Assembly: GCA_938003855.1 (NCBI GenBank)
Contig: CALKXD010000007.1
Span: 1 to 64,000 of the forward strand
DNA: 64,000 bases
Source of the DNA: an uncultured Granulosicoccaceae bacterium
GTDB lineage: Bacteria; Pseudomonadota; Gammaproteobacteria; Granulosicoccales; Granulosicoccaceae
Reading direction: 5' to 3'
Part shown: piece after piece, positions 34,384 to 43,502 of the stretch
Layout: each line of letters starts with the position of its first letter
How positions within the stretch are numbered: the stretch's first letter is position 1
The notes under the pieces: generated by a model
The model's database searches: none
What the model saw: only the letters and a program-made list of their open reading frames with translations
What the model was told of the DNA's origin: nothing
Made by a program: the position numbers and the translations under genes

Positions 34384-35192
34384 GTCCAGCACATGCGTTT
34401 CGTTGTTTACGAGGGGTCGTCACGCGGGAGGCGCTGCGCTTTGTTAATCAACGCGGTCGCTTTCTCTCTGCGCTGGTCAGGCCGCTCGTCTGGTTGTTTA
34501 TTTTTGCAGCGGGCTTCCGGTCGGTGCTCGGCGTATCGATCATTCCACCTTATGAAACCTACATACTCTACGAAGAATATATAACTCCCGGCTTACTGGG
34601 CATGATTCTGCTGTTTAATGGTATGCAGAGTTCATTGTCGATGGTCTACGATCGTGAGATGGGTAGTATGCGTGTGCTACTGACCAGCCCGTTACCGCGC
34701 TGGTATCTGCTGTTGTGTAAGTTGCTGGCCGGAGTCTTTGTCGCGGCTTTGCAGGCATATGTGTTTTTGGCGATTGCCTGGTTCTGGGAGATTCGACCGC
34801 CGCTCTCCGGGTATCTGCTGGTCTTTCCGGCGCTGCTGTTCGCCGGGTTGATGCTGGGTGCTCTGGGGTTGTTGTTGTCGTCGTTTATCAAGCAGCTGGA
34901 GAATTTCGCCGGGGTGATGAATTTTGTTATCTTCCCGATGTTTTTTGCCTCGTCTGCCTTGTATCCGCTATGGAAAATACTCGATTCCAGTGTGGCGCTG
35001 TATTGGATTTGCCGCATTAATCCGTTTACCCAGGCAGTCGAACTGATTCGCTTTGCGTTGTACGGCAAAGTTCATTGGCTGGCGTTGCTCATTGTGATCG
35101 TCTGTACGTTGGTGTTTCTGGGGGCCGCTGTGATCGGTTATGACCCGCTGCGCGGATTTCTGTCACGCAAGGCTGGCGGTCCTCCGCGATAG
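34380..35192 (+). CDS. ABC-2 type exporter permease
   Basis: A 270-residue membrane protein with six predicted helices in the ABC-2 pattern. Family landmarks are 'YITPGLLGMILLFNGMQSSLSMVYDREMGSMRVLLTSPLPRWYLL' at the first cytoplasmic coupling segment and 'FPMFFASSALYPLW' near the fifth helix. Overlap of four bases with the ATPase gene shows they form one transporter. As with its partner, this subtype is usually found beside PQQ-dependent alcohol oxidation genes, though no quinoprotein dehydrogenase is in the window. Confidence 0.9.
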   Translation: MSPAHAFRCLRGVVTREALRFVNQRGRFLSALVRPLVWLFIFAAGFRSVLGVSIIPPYETYILYEEYITPGLLGMILLFNGMQSSLSMVYDREMGSMRVLLTSPLPRWYLLLCKLLAGVFVAALQAYVFLAIAWFWEIRPPLSGYLLVFPALLFAGLMLGALGLLLSSFIKQLENFAGVMNFVIFPMFFASSALYPLWKILDSSVALYWICRINPFTQAVELIRFALYGKVHWLALLIVIVCTLVFLGAAVIGYDPLRGFLSRKAGGPPR

Positions 35193-35291
35193 CCCCTGTC
35201 TTGAATCCATGGTCTGGCTGGCGATACGGGTAGGTTGTGCTTGCAAATTATTAAAACCAAGGTAAAATTAAAATTACCCTGATAATAATAT

Positions 35292-35924
35292 GTGAATTTA
35301 CTAATGAAGCTCGAAAACGCAAGCCATATTGCCTTTGCCGGAGGGGTAGCGCTGGTCGCCGGCGATTTGTACTCGGTTGCCACAAAGGTAAAGCGCGATT
35401 CAGCAACGTTGCAATCGATCCTGGTCTTTGAAACAGACAGCGGCCGACAGGTTGATCTTGACATCAGTGGCTCTGACGAGGATCTGCGCCACCGCTACTC
35501 AGAGTCAATCAGCCCGGAGTCCGACACGCCTCCCACTAACGTGATGGCAGACGAAGCACCTGTGCGGCGCCGTGGGCGGCCTAAGCTTGGAGTGGTCGGC
35601 CGCGAGGTAACCCTGCTACCACGGCACTGGCAGTGGCTGGATACACAATCGGGAGGTGCATCAGCAGCGCTGCGGCGACTGGTTGAGCAAGCCAAAAAGG
35701 AAAACAGCGTACGCGATGCGATTCGGCAGGCGCAGGATTCGACGCACCGTTTTATGACGGCGATTGCCGGTGATCAGGTCGGGTTTGAAGAGGTGGCAAG
35801 GTCACTCTTTGCGGGTGACCGGGACGGCTTTACCAGACACATGAAAGCCTGGCCTGCAGACGTGCGGAGTTGCGCGATGCATTTGTCTGCTGATGCCTTT
35901 CCAGCACCTCACGTGTCAAATTGA
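35292..35924 (+). CDS. DUF2239 family protein
   Basis: A 210-residue DUF2239 protein: N-terminal 'HIAFAGGVALVAGD', 'ILVFETDSGRQVDLDISGSDED', a basic 'RRRGRPKLGVVGREVTLLPRHWQWL' segment and 'SGGASAALRRLVEQAKK'. The RGRPKLG stretch looks like an AT-hook and the following helices could bind DNA, but the function is unknown. GTG start at 35292; an ATG at 35304 is also possible, with no clear ribosome site for either. The AT-rich upstream region has a GGTAA/TTACC inverted repeat near 35261-35278. Confidence 0.85.
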   Translation: MNLLMKLENASHIAFAGGVALVAGDLYSVATKVKRDSATLQSILVFETDSGRQVDLDISGSDEDLRHRYSESISPESDTPPTNVMADEAPVRRRGRPKLGVVGREVTLLPRHWQWLDTQSGGASAALRRLVEQAKKENSVRDAIRQAQDSTHRFMTAIAGDQVGFEEVARSLFAGDRDGFTRHMKAWPADVRSCAMHLSADAFPAPHVSN

Positions 35925-36018
35925 TTGAGGCCGTTTGCCAGTCCATTGTACTCGTCAGGTAGTGCAGGGTATGTGAAGAGCGGCCTGCGGTGAAAATCTG
36001 CTAACTCCGGAGAACCAA

Positions 36019-36381
36019 GTGAGCAACCCACCTGCAGTTTATAGTGATGATCAAGTCCGCCAGCGTCTTGCCGGGCAACTGTCGAACTGGTGGCTGGAGT
36101 CTGGCATGATCCAGCGCCGTTTTGCCTGCAATGGTTGGAAATCCAGCTTGTTGATCGCCAATGCCGTGGGGCATCTGGCTGAAGCGGCGTGGCATCATCC
36201 TGAGTTGCATGTTGCCTTTTCGTCGGTGCATATCACGCTCTCGACGCACTCGGTTAATGGTATTACTGACCTGGATTTTGAATTGGCTCAGCAGATAGAG
36301 GCGTTTGTGTTGTGGCGGCCCGTGCATGGGTCGGGAACACCCAATACTGACCGGCATCGATATCTGGTGTACGACGAATAA
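36019..36381 (+). CDS. 4a-hydroxytetrahydrobiopterin dehydratase
   Basis: A 120-residue pterin-4a-carbinolamine dehydratase (PhhB/DCoH type). The active-site pattern E-A-A-W-H-H-P-E-L-H with the later His in 'VHITLSTH' and 'LDFELAQQIE' is characteristic. It dehydrates the carbinolamine formed by phenylalanine hydroxylase or takes part in pterin recycling. The GTG start has GGAGAA seven bases upstream. No phenylalanine hydroxylase is nearby. The ~20-residue C-terminal tail after 'QQIE' is longer than usual. Confidence 0.88.
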   Translation: MSNPPAVYSDDQVRQRLAGQLSNWWLESGMIQRRFACNGWKSSLLIANAVGHLAEAAWHHPELHVAFSSVHITLSTHSVNGITDLDFELAQQIEAFVLWRPVHGSGTPNTDRHRYLVYDE

Positions 36382-36491
36382 AAAGACTTGCTGACTCAGG
36401 GGGGGGCGCGCTGGCGGCAATAGTGACTAAATGTGGCAGATTGGCGCTGAAGCAGTTATCAGCGCTTGTTTGTCGATGGTTGCTTTTGGAT

Positions 36492-37604
36492 TTACGCGAG
36501 CTGAAGCAGCGGCCGTGCATCTCTGAAGGAGATCAATCGTCTGGCTTGTTCATCCCACAATGCCAGTGGTATGCATTTCAGGCTCTCGATAAAAGTCAGC
36601 CGGCCAACGTCTTGTAATTCCGGATGCGATTGCAGCACAGCGGGTAGCTTGTGGAACGGAATGCGACTCGATAAATGATGCACATGGTGGATACCGATAT
36701 AGCCGGTCAGCCACATGATCGGCTTGGGCAGATCGTAGTAGGAACTGCCATGCAATGCGGCGTGCTCGTGCGTCCAGCCGGGTTTGACGTCCCAGTAGGT
36801 TTCATCAAACTGGTGTTGCACATAAAACAACCAGACCCCGATTGATGCGCCGAGTGCCACGATGGGGAGTTGTACAGCCAGAAAAGCGACCCAGCCAAAA
36901 GTGTTGATCAGTAATGCGGCGACGATGATGATGCAGAGGTTGGTGCCCATCACGCACAGCCAGGCGGAGGGTTTGCTCATCATGCCAACCGGCAGGCGAT
37001 GGCGGAACAGGAACATGTAGGCTGGTCCTAGTACAAACAATACAAACGGGTTGCGGTAGAGACGGTAGCGAAGCTTACCGCCCGCACTTAAGTTTTTGTA
37101 TTCGTTGACGGTTAGTGTGTCGATGTCACCCATACCGCGACCGTCGAGGTTGCCGGAAGTAGCATGGTGGGCGGCGTGCAATTTTCGCCAGTAGTCGTAA
37201 GGGGTAAAAGTGAACACACCCAGTATGCGGCCAACCCAGTCGTTGGCCTGTTTGCTACTGAACATCGAGCCATGGCCGCAGTCATGTTGAATTATGAACA
37301 GCCTTACCATCAGGCCGGCGCCGGGAACAAGCAATACAGCACCAGCCAGATAGCCGAGTAGTGTGCCGGTATTGAAGAGCCCCCAGATGGCGAGCCAGGC
37401 AATGATCAATGGGCCAACAGTGGCAATGATTTCAAGTATCGCTTTGTTGTTGTCAGCTGCTTTGAATGGGGCAAGTCGAGCCGACCACTTTTGTGTGTTG
37501 GTATCCAAGAGTGTAAGCCTGTTGATAAATGGATTTATGCGGTGAGATATTGAGTCGTTAACGTGGCCACGAGTATATCGGCGTACAACAATTGCACCAG
37601 GCAC
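36492..37604 (-). CDS. Membrane fatty acid desaturase
   Basis: A 370-residue integral membrane di-iron desaturase/hydroxylase. The three histidine boxes are visible: HDCGH (107-111), HAAHH (143-147) and HHVHH near 300. Four or more transmembrane helices surround them. It should introduce double bonds into acyl chains of membrane lipids. The GTG start at 37604 is the outermost; internal TTG starts are possible. It converges with the dehydratase gene. Confidence 0.9.
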   Translation of the reverse strand: MPGAIVVRRYTRGHVNDSISHRINPFINRLTLLDTNTQKWSARLAPFKAADNNKAILEIIATVGPLIIAWLAIWGLFNTGTLLGYLAGAVLLVPGAGLMVRLFIIQHDCGHGSMFSSKQANDWVGRILGVFTFTPYDYWRKLHAAHHATSGNLDGRGMGDIDTLTVNEYKNLSAGGKLRYRLYRNPFVLFVLGPAYMFLFRHRLPVGMMSKPSAWLCVMGTNLCIIIVAALLINTFGWVAFLAVQLPIVALGASIGVWLFYVQHQFDETYWDVKPGWTHEHAALHGSSYYDLPKPIMWLTGYIGIHHVHHLSSRIPFHKLPAVLQSHPELQDVGRLTFIESLKCIPLALWDEQARRLISFRDARPLLQLA

Positions 37605-37840
37605 ATAGCGTCTGCATCGGAACAGGACTGCAAAGCGGGCCGGAGTTGTGGAGGGTCGTGGGAGTCAATTAAATGTCACTCAAATGGGTTTGTGTATCTG
37701 TGCGCCTGGTGTGAGCGGTAGGATACCAGTTTTACTGGAAAATGCTTTGCTTCTTATAGGCACTGCAATGGTGTCCCGGCGGCGGTTACTGCGGCGAATG
37801 GCGCCGCAGTTGTGGTTGCCAATTGTCAGTCATGGCACTG

Positions 37841-38554
37841 CTAGACCGCGACGGACAGGTCTTGCAGCCAAACCGGCATGATATCGAGCAGCCAGATATC
37901 CAGAGCCTGGTTCCAGTGAAACAGCAGCGTAAAGCCGACCAGTAACAGCGCCACACCCATGATCGGTTTTGCCCACGGCATCCATTTCATCAGTCTGTCT
38001 TTTCGAGCGGTGAGTAGTTCCCGTGAGCCATACGACAGCAGCAGCAGAATGGAAGAAACCCCGAGGCCGAAGAAAATCATGGTGAACGTCGCCTGCAGCA
38101 GGCCCTCGCCGGTCGCGGCTAAACCGATGGCACCACCGAGCGTCGGACCGACGCAGGGCGACCAGACTGCACCAAGCAGCAGACCGATGTAGAACTGGCC
38201 ACCAGCACCCTGTGCATTTGCACTGTACATGCGGTTGTTGGCTCCAGAGGCGAGCGGAGCGGCGGCAGTTGCCAGGGTTTCCTGTGCCCTTGGGATCAGC
38301 AGAATAATCCCGAATATGATCATCATGATCGCTGCAATGCGATTGATCATCTCTTCGCTTAAGCCGATCAAATGGCCAAATGCCGTGACCAGTACGCCCA
38401 CCAGAGTGAACGATACCGTGAGCCCGAGCGCCATATAGATCGGCCCGTGTCGACTACCCTGAAAAGCCCCGGCGATTATCACCGGCAGCAGTGGCAATAC
38501 ACAGGGGTTGATCAGTGTCAGTACGCCAGCTACCCAGGCCCAGAAAAATGTCAT
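37841..38554 (-). CDS. CcdA/DsbD-type transmembrane thiol transporter
   Basis: About 237 residues, six transmembrane helices with the CcdA hallmarks: Cys in 'LINPCVLPLLPV' and Cys in 'AVWSPCVGPTLGG'. These cysteines pass reducing equivalents across the inner membrane for cytochrome c maturation or periplasmic thiol systems. The ATG at 38554 is used; a TTG two codons earlier is possible. The exported double-thioredoxin protein elsewhere in the window could be a client, but they are not linked. Confidence 0.9.
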   Translation of the reverse strand: MTFFWAWVAGVLTLINPCVLPLLPVIIAGAFQGSRHGPIYMALGLTVSFTLVGVLVTAFGHLIGLSEEMINRIAAIMMIIFGIILLIPRAQETLATAAAPLASGANNRMYSANAQGAGGQFYIGLLLGAVWSPCVGPTLGGAIGLAATGEGLLQATFTMIFFGLGVSSILLLLSYGSRELLTARKDRLMKWMPWAKPIMGVALLLVGFTLLFHWNQALDIWLLDIMPVWLQDLSVAV

Positions 38555-38603
38555 TGTCAAAACCGTTATTTATCAATTCGGTTTTTATAGACTATTCAGG
38601 TCT

Positions 38604-39188
38604 TTAAAGTTCAGTGGATATCTGCATTTTTGCCTCAACAACATACCGCAGCGGGCCGCCACTGCTGAGTGCGTCAAACGGATAGCAGGTCACCAGTAAT
38701 AGGGTCGATTCGTCAGTGTCGTTGGTAATGGATTCGGTGCGAGCGTCGGCAACGGTAATTGACGATACCGCGTAGCGATGCCAATGACGATCAAGTCCCT
38801 GCAAGTCAATGACATCGCCTTGTTCAAGATGCTGCAGCGGTTTGAAATGCGTATCGCGGTGCCCGCCGATCATGGTGACACCCCGATTACCAGCGCCGCT
38901 TGATCCGCTCGCCATCCCGGGTGCAAATGCCAGTACGTTGCCGGTTGCACCGTTCAGCACCCATGCCTCCATGTCGAGACGTTCAATAACGAGCTTTGCT
39001 ACGGGGCGGGTATCGGCCCAGGGCCAGGGTTTGGTCTGGTTTTCTGAGCTAACCCAGGCGCGCATGATCAGAAGCTGTGCGAGCTCGGCCTTGGCCAGCA
39101 TATAGGTGGCATCGGCCGCTGGCAGGATCGCGCAGAACATCAGTACCGCGATGACGGTTTTTTTTATTCGTTGGGGCGGAAGCTTCAT
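38604..39188 (-). CDS. Class GN sortase
   Basis: A 194-residue sortase of the class found in Gram-negative bacteria. An N-terminal membrane segment (~10-30) is followed by the sortase barrel with His110 in 'IGGHRDTHF', Cys168 in 'LLVTCYPF' and Arg181 in 'GGPLRYVV', the catalytic triad. It should cleave and process a C-terminal sorting signal of its dedicated partner. The ATG at 39188 is chosen because the membrane segment starts there; the frame is open to 39308. It follows the vWA target gene by 67 bases on the same strand. Confidence 0.92.
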   Translation of the reverse strand: MKLPPQRIKKTVIAVLMFCAILPAADATYMLAKAELAQLLIMRAWVSSENQTKPWPWADTRPVAKLVIERLDMEAWVLNGATGNVLAFAPGMASGSSGAGNRGVTMIGGHRDTHFKPLQHLEQGDVIDLQGLDRHWHRYAVSSITVADARTESITNDTDESTLLLVTCYPFDALSSGGPLRYVVEAKMQISTEL

Positions 39189-39255
39189 GGTATTGCTGCA
39201 TCTGTCGGTGGCGAAACGAGGATAGTGGTTGCAAAAAGGGGCATTATGCCGGCCC

Positions 39256-41397
39256 TTAGCGCAACTCCTGAACCTGCCGCAGGGTTGCAAGGCTGAACAC
39301 AATAGCAAGTACCGAGAACATCAGGGTGAGTAGCAGACGCATACCTATTCCAAGGCTGCCCTGCGGGAAATGCATGGTGTTTCCTGCTGGCATTATCGAT
39401 GGCACTGCCGCGGTATCCAGCCGGTGCAATGCGGTGTCTCGGGTTATTTCCTCTTCAACCGCGACCAGGCTGGTGTAACGGGTGACCAATCCATAGTCGA
39501 GCGCAGTCTCAGTGACTTCTGTTTCTACCTGCTCGTGGTCGGTACCGAAAAGCAGGCTGTTTTCCAGATCATCGATTTTACGTCGAGCCCACAGTTTATA
39601 GAGGCCTTTATCTTCTTTTGGCGTGGCTGCGGCCTTGCCTGTCACAGGGTCGATGTCTGTGTTACTTGCTGCGATCTGCAGGCGACGACTCCAGGGCTGG
39701 CCGGCGTGATAGCCACTGACAATCAGATCAGCAGCGCCTATCGCGTGTGACCATCTGGCGTCGGCCAGCACAGGTTCTCCGGCGTATAGATCCGGTACCG
39801 TTCGAGGATAGATTTCCGGTGCGCTCACCCCTTCCCAGTTGAGCGACAAATCTGTTAGTACCGGGCTTTCCAGCTTATGAAACAGCGCCAGCATTTTTTC
39901 CTGCACTTCGTTGTCGCGGGCAATATAGGTGTAGCTACCACGTCCGATCTCCGCAGCCTTGCGCATAAACCAGGTATTGGGTGAAGAGCCGATGCCAATG
40001 GTAAACAAGCGGTTTTGACCCAGTTGCTGTTGCAGTTGATGAAAGATTGCCTCTTCGTTGCCAACGCTGCCGTCGGTGATAAAAACAATCTGTCGTATCT
40101 GGCTTTCATCTTGTGTCGCAGTGTGCGTGTGTTGTTGGTTCAGCGCGGCGTTTATCGCGGCGCTGATTTCAGTGCCTCCGTCGGCGTTTAAATTTTGCAC
40201 CCACTGATTGGCGTAGCGGAGGTTTTCGTCGTTAGCCGGTTGTGCGGAGGCAAATAGTTTGTGTGGCGAGTCGTTAAATTCGATGACGTTAAAGGTATCG
40301 GTGAGCTCGAGTCGATCGATCCCCAACTGCAGCGCCTGACGTGCCTGCACAATGGAATTACCCTGCATTGACCCTGACGTATCTATAACGAAGATCACCT
40401 CACGACCGGTGCTAACGCTTTCGAAAAATTCCTGTGGTGGTATCAGCATGATCGATGCAAATGTCTCACTGCCTGAGTCACTGGTGTGGTCTTCCCGAAA
40501 CACGGCGGCGTGAGGGCTGGCACCGGGCGCAGGCGTCCAGAGAAGCTCGAAGTCCCGATCCATAGCCGTGCGCTGGTTTGCCAGAGTAACCTTCCAGATG
40601 TCTGCGATCAGCGTGCTGGTTATCGCGTGGGACGGACTTTCCACGGACTCAAGGTCAATACCCGAATCGATGGACAAGGTTATTTCGGTGGTGTTCGGAA
40701 AACCGGCTGCGGCCATTGGCGGGGTGATTTCGTCAGCATCTGTTACCTGATCCGTCGGTCGCGCCCAGCCACTGCTGGTCGCCTCATAAGCGAGGTGTTC
40801 AGTGTCCGGCATTGATTGAAGTCGCTGCCCCGGGATGTAGCGCTGTGTCATAGTCAGCGGAATGCGAAGATTAAACTGGCCGTCTGAGTATCGCGGTGCA
40901 GACTGATACGCGATCATCACGTCAATTTTTTCACCGGGTGGGATGTTTGCCACACGTGAGGTGAACAGGTTGGCTCGCTGCTGCTCCAGAAGGCTGGTGC
41001 GCTTGCCGCTGTCTTTGGCTTGCTGGTAGGTCTTTCTGGCTTTGCTGCGGGTTTGCAAAATGCCTTTGATGGTGCGCTCGCCAATGGTCATTTCCAGCGT
41101 GTCTACGCTGGCGTTATCCGGAAGCGGGAAAACATACACCGCCTCCATCCACGAGGGGCTGTCATTTTGAAACGACTGCTGTACCTCGACCCGCGTCGAC
41201 ATGCCAGAGACACGGGCGTTGATTCGACTGCTGACCGGTTGCAGCCGGGTAAAGCGGCCGGCGTTGCCGGCGGGTATCAGTAGAGCGGCGCTGTCCACTT
41301 GCTGCAGGGATATTTCATTACCGGTGGCAGGCTGCTGCAGGGTCAGGATAAGCAGCGCCAGGTTCAGGATGGCAATAGAGGTGAGGTTGTGTTTCAT
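39256..41397 (-). CDS. Marine proteobacterial sortase target: VIT and vWA domain protein
   Basis: A 713-residue exported protein. After a signal peptide (to ~26) it has a VIT domain ('SSRINARVSGMSTRVEVQQSF...EAVYVFPLPDNASVD') and a von Willebrand A domain with the MIDAS motif DTSGS starting at Asp339. The C-terminus has FPQGS (677-681), a hydrophobic helix (~688-705) and a short basic tail, the layout of a sorting signal. The gene is directly upstream of the class GN sortase. It is probably processed by that sortase and displayed at the envelope; the biological role of these pairs is not established. Confidence 0.9.
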   Translation of the reverse strand: MKHNLTSIAILNLALLILTLQQPATGNEISLQQVDSAALLIPAGNAGRFTRLQPVSSRINARVSGMSTRVEVQQSFQNDSPSWMEAVYVFPLPDNASVDTLEMTIGERTIKGILQTRSKARKTYQQAKDSGKRTSLLEQQRANLFTSRVANIPPGEKIDVMIAYQSAPRYSDGQFNLRIPLTMTQRYIPGQRLQSMPDTEHLAYEATSSGWARPTDQVTDADEITPPMAAAGFPNTTEITLSIDSGIDLESVESPSHAITSTLIADIWKVTLANQRTAMDRDFELLWTPAPGASPHAAVFREDHTSDSGSETFASIMLIPPQEFFESVSTGREVIFVIDTSGSMQGNSIVQARQALQLGIDRLELTDTFNVIEFNDSPHKLFASAQPANDENLRYANQWVQNLNADGGTEISAAINAALNQQHTHTATQDESQIRQIVFITDGSVGNEEAIFHQLQQQLGQNRLFTIGIGSSPNTWFMRKAAEIGRGSYTYIARDNEVQEKMLALFHKLESPVLTDLSLNWEGVSAPEIYPRTVPDLYAGEPVLADARWSHAIGAADLIVSGYHAGQPWSRRLQIAASNTDIDPVTGKAAATPKEDKGLYKLWARRKIDDLENSLLFGTDHEQVETEVTETALDYGLVTRYTSLVAVEEEITRDTALHRLDTAAVPSIMPAGNTMHFPQGSLGIGMRLLLTLMFSVLAIVFSLATLRQVQELR

Positions 41398-41625
41398 AGC
41401 GGTTCCGGCGGTGGGTTGCGTGTACCGTTATTAAAACCGGTGAACATGGCATCCCGTCACCGCCGTTGTGATCAATCGGGGTGAATTCTGACAAAAAATG
41501 GCAGTCGAAGCCGCCAGAGGGTTGGGGGCGATATCCTGCGGTGCCGTCACCAGCCATCCGTGTTCAGCGTCAGGGCAATAGTGTATCTTGGCCTGCTTTA
41601 TCCTTAATCTTTATCTGTGATAGCT

Positions 41626-42540
41626 ATGCTCAAAAGCCTGACTTACCCGCGCGTATTGTTGCCGACTGCAGTCTGCCTGATCGGTCTGGGGTCTCTGCTG
41701 ACAACGGCATTAGCGGCGGCTGAAACAGCGCAACCAACGCCAGCGCGAGATTCATTTGTGCAAAAGCCCCGTTGGGAGGTCGGTGTTGCCGCCGCGGCAC
41801 TTAGCGTACCTGCCTATCCGTCGTCAGCGGTGGCCAACAAACGCAATTTTCTGGTGCCCTGGTTTATTTATCGCGGTGATAAAGTGCGCTTGCAGGACGG
41901 TGGGATCAAATTGATTGCACTTGAAAATGAACGGCTGACAATCGATGTCTCTTTGGGCGCTTCTCTCAGTGCTAACTCCGATGAAACACCTCTGCGCGTA
42001 AACATGCCCGATCTGGACTACCTGTTCGAGTTTGGTCCGAAGATCGACTACCGCTTTTGGGATCGTGATCTGGAAACCGGTCAGCGCACGCGGCTGAGTT
42101 GGCAGACGGCGCTGCGCTTTGCCGTATCAACAGACTTTTCCAGTGTCAGTTCCCGTGGACTGGTGCTGGGTTCCGAGCTGTCCTATCGGCGCGACAATCT
42201 ATTTGGTACGCCCGTGTCTCTGTCGTTGTCTGTAGGGCCAACCTGGGCGACGGAGAAACTGATGGATTATATCTATGAGGTCGACGCGCCGTTTGCGACT
42301 GACCAGCGTGCTGCTTACGATGCCAGCGCCGGCTATCTGGGGACCGATGTATTTATCGGTCTGAGTTCCAAACTCGGCCGCAAGGGACGTGGATTTATCG
42401 GTCTTGGAAAAAATATCCATGGTGGTGCCGAGAACAACGACAGCCCCCTGTTTGAAAAGAACGCTACCGAGTCAATTATTATAGGTCTAAGCTGGCAGCT
42501 TAAGCAGAGCCGCGACTCAATACGAGTCATAGAGCAGTAA
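41626..42540 (+). CDS. MipA/OmpV family outer-membrane protein
   Basis: About 304 residues with a signal peptide ending TALAAAE, followed by alternating beta-strands typical of MipA/OmpV: 'WEVGVAAAALSVPAYPSS', 'FLVPWFIYRGDKVRL', 'DYLFEFGPKIDYRF', and the C-terminal aromatic-rich strand 'SIIIGLSWQLK'. It should be a small outer-membrane barrel; MipA links MltA with PBP1B in E. coli, while many homologues have no known role. ATG at 41626 is used; GTG at 41617 is possible. Divergent from the sortase target gene. Confidence 0.88.
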   Translation: MLKSLTYPRVLLPTAVCLIGLGSLLTTALAAAETAQPTPARDSFVQKPRWEVGVAAAALSVPAYPSSAVANKRNFLVPWFIYRGDKVRLQDGGIKLIALENERLTIDVSLGASLSANSDETPLRVNMPDLDYLFEFGPKIDYRFWDRDLETGQRTRLSWQTALRFAVSTDFSSVSSRGLVLGSELSYRRDNLFGTPVSLSLSVGPTWATEKLMDYIYEVDAPFATDQRAAYDASAGYLGTDVFIGLSSKLGRKGRGFIGLGKNIHGGAENNDSPLFEKNATESIIIGLSWQLKQSRDSIRVIEQ

Positions 42541-42893
42541 CGAGGCGACCGGTCTGCTTCAACTCACCTGACCAGCTGTCGGGCGCTGCCGGGCAGTACT
42601 GAGACGCAGTTCCGATCCTGACACCTCAGGTGAGGTTTGGCAGCGTGACAGCGCCCGATGGCTGTGCAATTTCGATGGCGCGATTAGTATTTTGTAGGGC
42701 GCATTGGAACTCGGTGTCGGTTGGTCGATGGGTGTAAAAGGAGGGTATAGCGGGGAACAGACAACCTTCGCGACAACAAAACCGTCCGTCCTCTGAAGTA
42801 AGAAACCGGTCGTGCATAAAAGTGAACCGGGTGATCGGACACATGCTCAAACCCGGCTGTCGAAACAGCTACAGTGCCTGAGAGGTGTGTGTT
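42541..42893. other. Intergenic region before GST gene
   Basis: About 353 bases without a recognised gene or RNA. GAGAGG (42881-42885 region) near the end is the ribosome site of the next gene. Confidence 0.35.
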
Positions 42894-43502
42894 ATGCCAA
42901 TTGTCTATGGGGATATCGGTTCCGGCAATTGCTATAAAATTGCGCTGCTTTTGTCGCAACTCGGGATCCAACACGAATGGCGTGAGACGCTGGTAACCCG
43001 TGGCGATACACGTACTGATGATTTCCGGGCTATGAACCCTGCCGCACAGATTCCAGTGGTGACGCTGGATAACGGCACTGTGCTCACTCAGTCCAACGCG
43101 ATCTTGTATTGGTTTGCGCACAACACGGCACTGGCGCCATCAGATCCGCTGTTGATGACGCGTGTTCTGGAATGGCAGTTCTTTGAGCAGTATAGCCATG
43201 AGCCCACTATAGCGGTCAGACGTTTTATTAAAAAATACCTGAATCTGCCGGCAGACAGAGTACAGCAGTTTGAGCAACTGGAGGAGGGGGGCTATCGGGC
43301 ACTGGGTGTGCTGGAGTCACGATTGTGCGATCACGACTATCTGGTCGGAGAGTCCTACACGCTGGCTGATATCAGTCTGTATGCCTACACTCATGTGGCC
43401 GACGAGGGGGGCTTTGATTTATCGTCCTACCCGGGAATCAATCGCTGGTTGTCCAGGGTTCGCAATGAACCGGGCTACATCAGTATGGATGGTGGAAAGT
43501 GA
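42894..43502 (+). CDS. Glutathione S-transferase family protein
   Basis: A 202-residue GST: N-terminal thioredoxin-like domain ('VYGDIGSGNCYKIALLLSQLGI', 'NPAAQIPVVTLDNGTVLTQSNAILYWFA') and helical C-terminal domain with 'YTLADISLYAYTHVADEGG', the N-capping box. Start at 42894 is set by a GAGAGG site; the frame opens three codons earlier at GTG. Its stop overlaps the Rieske oxygenase start (GTGA), so both are one operon. Confidence 0.88.
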   Translation: MPIVYGDIGSGNCYKIALLLSQLGIQHEWRETLVTRGDTRTDDFRAMNPAAQIPVVTLDNGTVLTQSNAILYWFAHNTALAPSDPLLMTRVLEWQFFEQYSHEPTIAVRRFIKKYLNLPADRVQQFEQLEEGGYRALGVLESRLCDHDYLVGESYTLADISLYAYTHVADEGGFDLSSYPGINRWLSRVRNEPGYISMDGGK

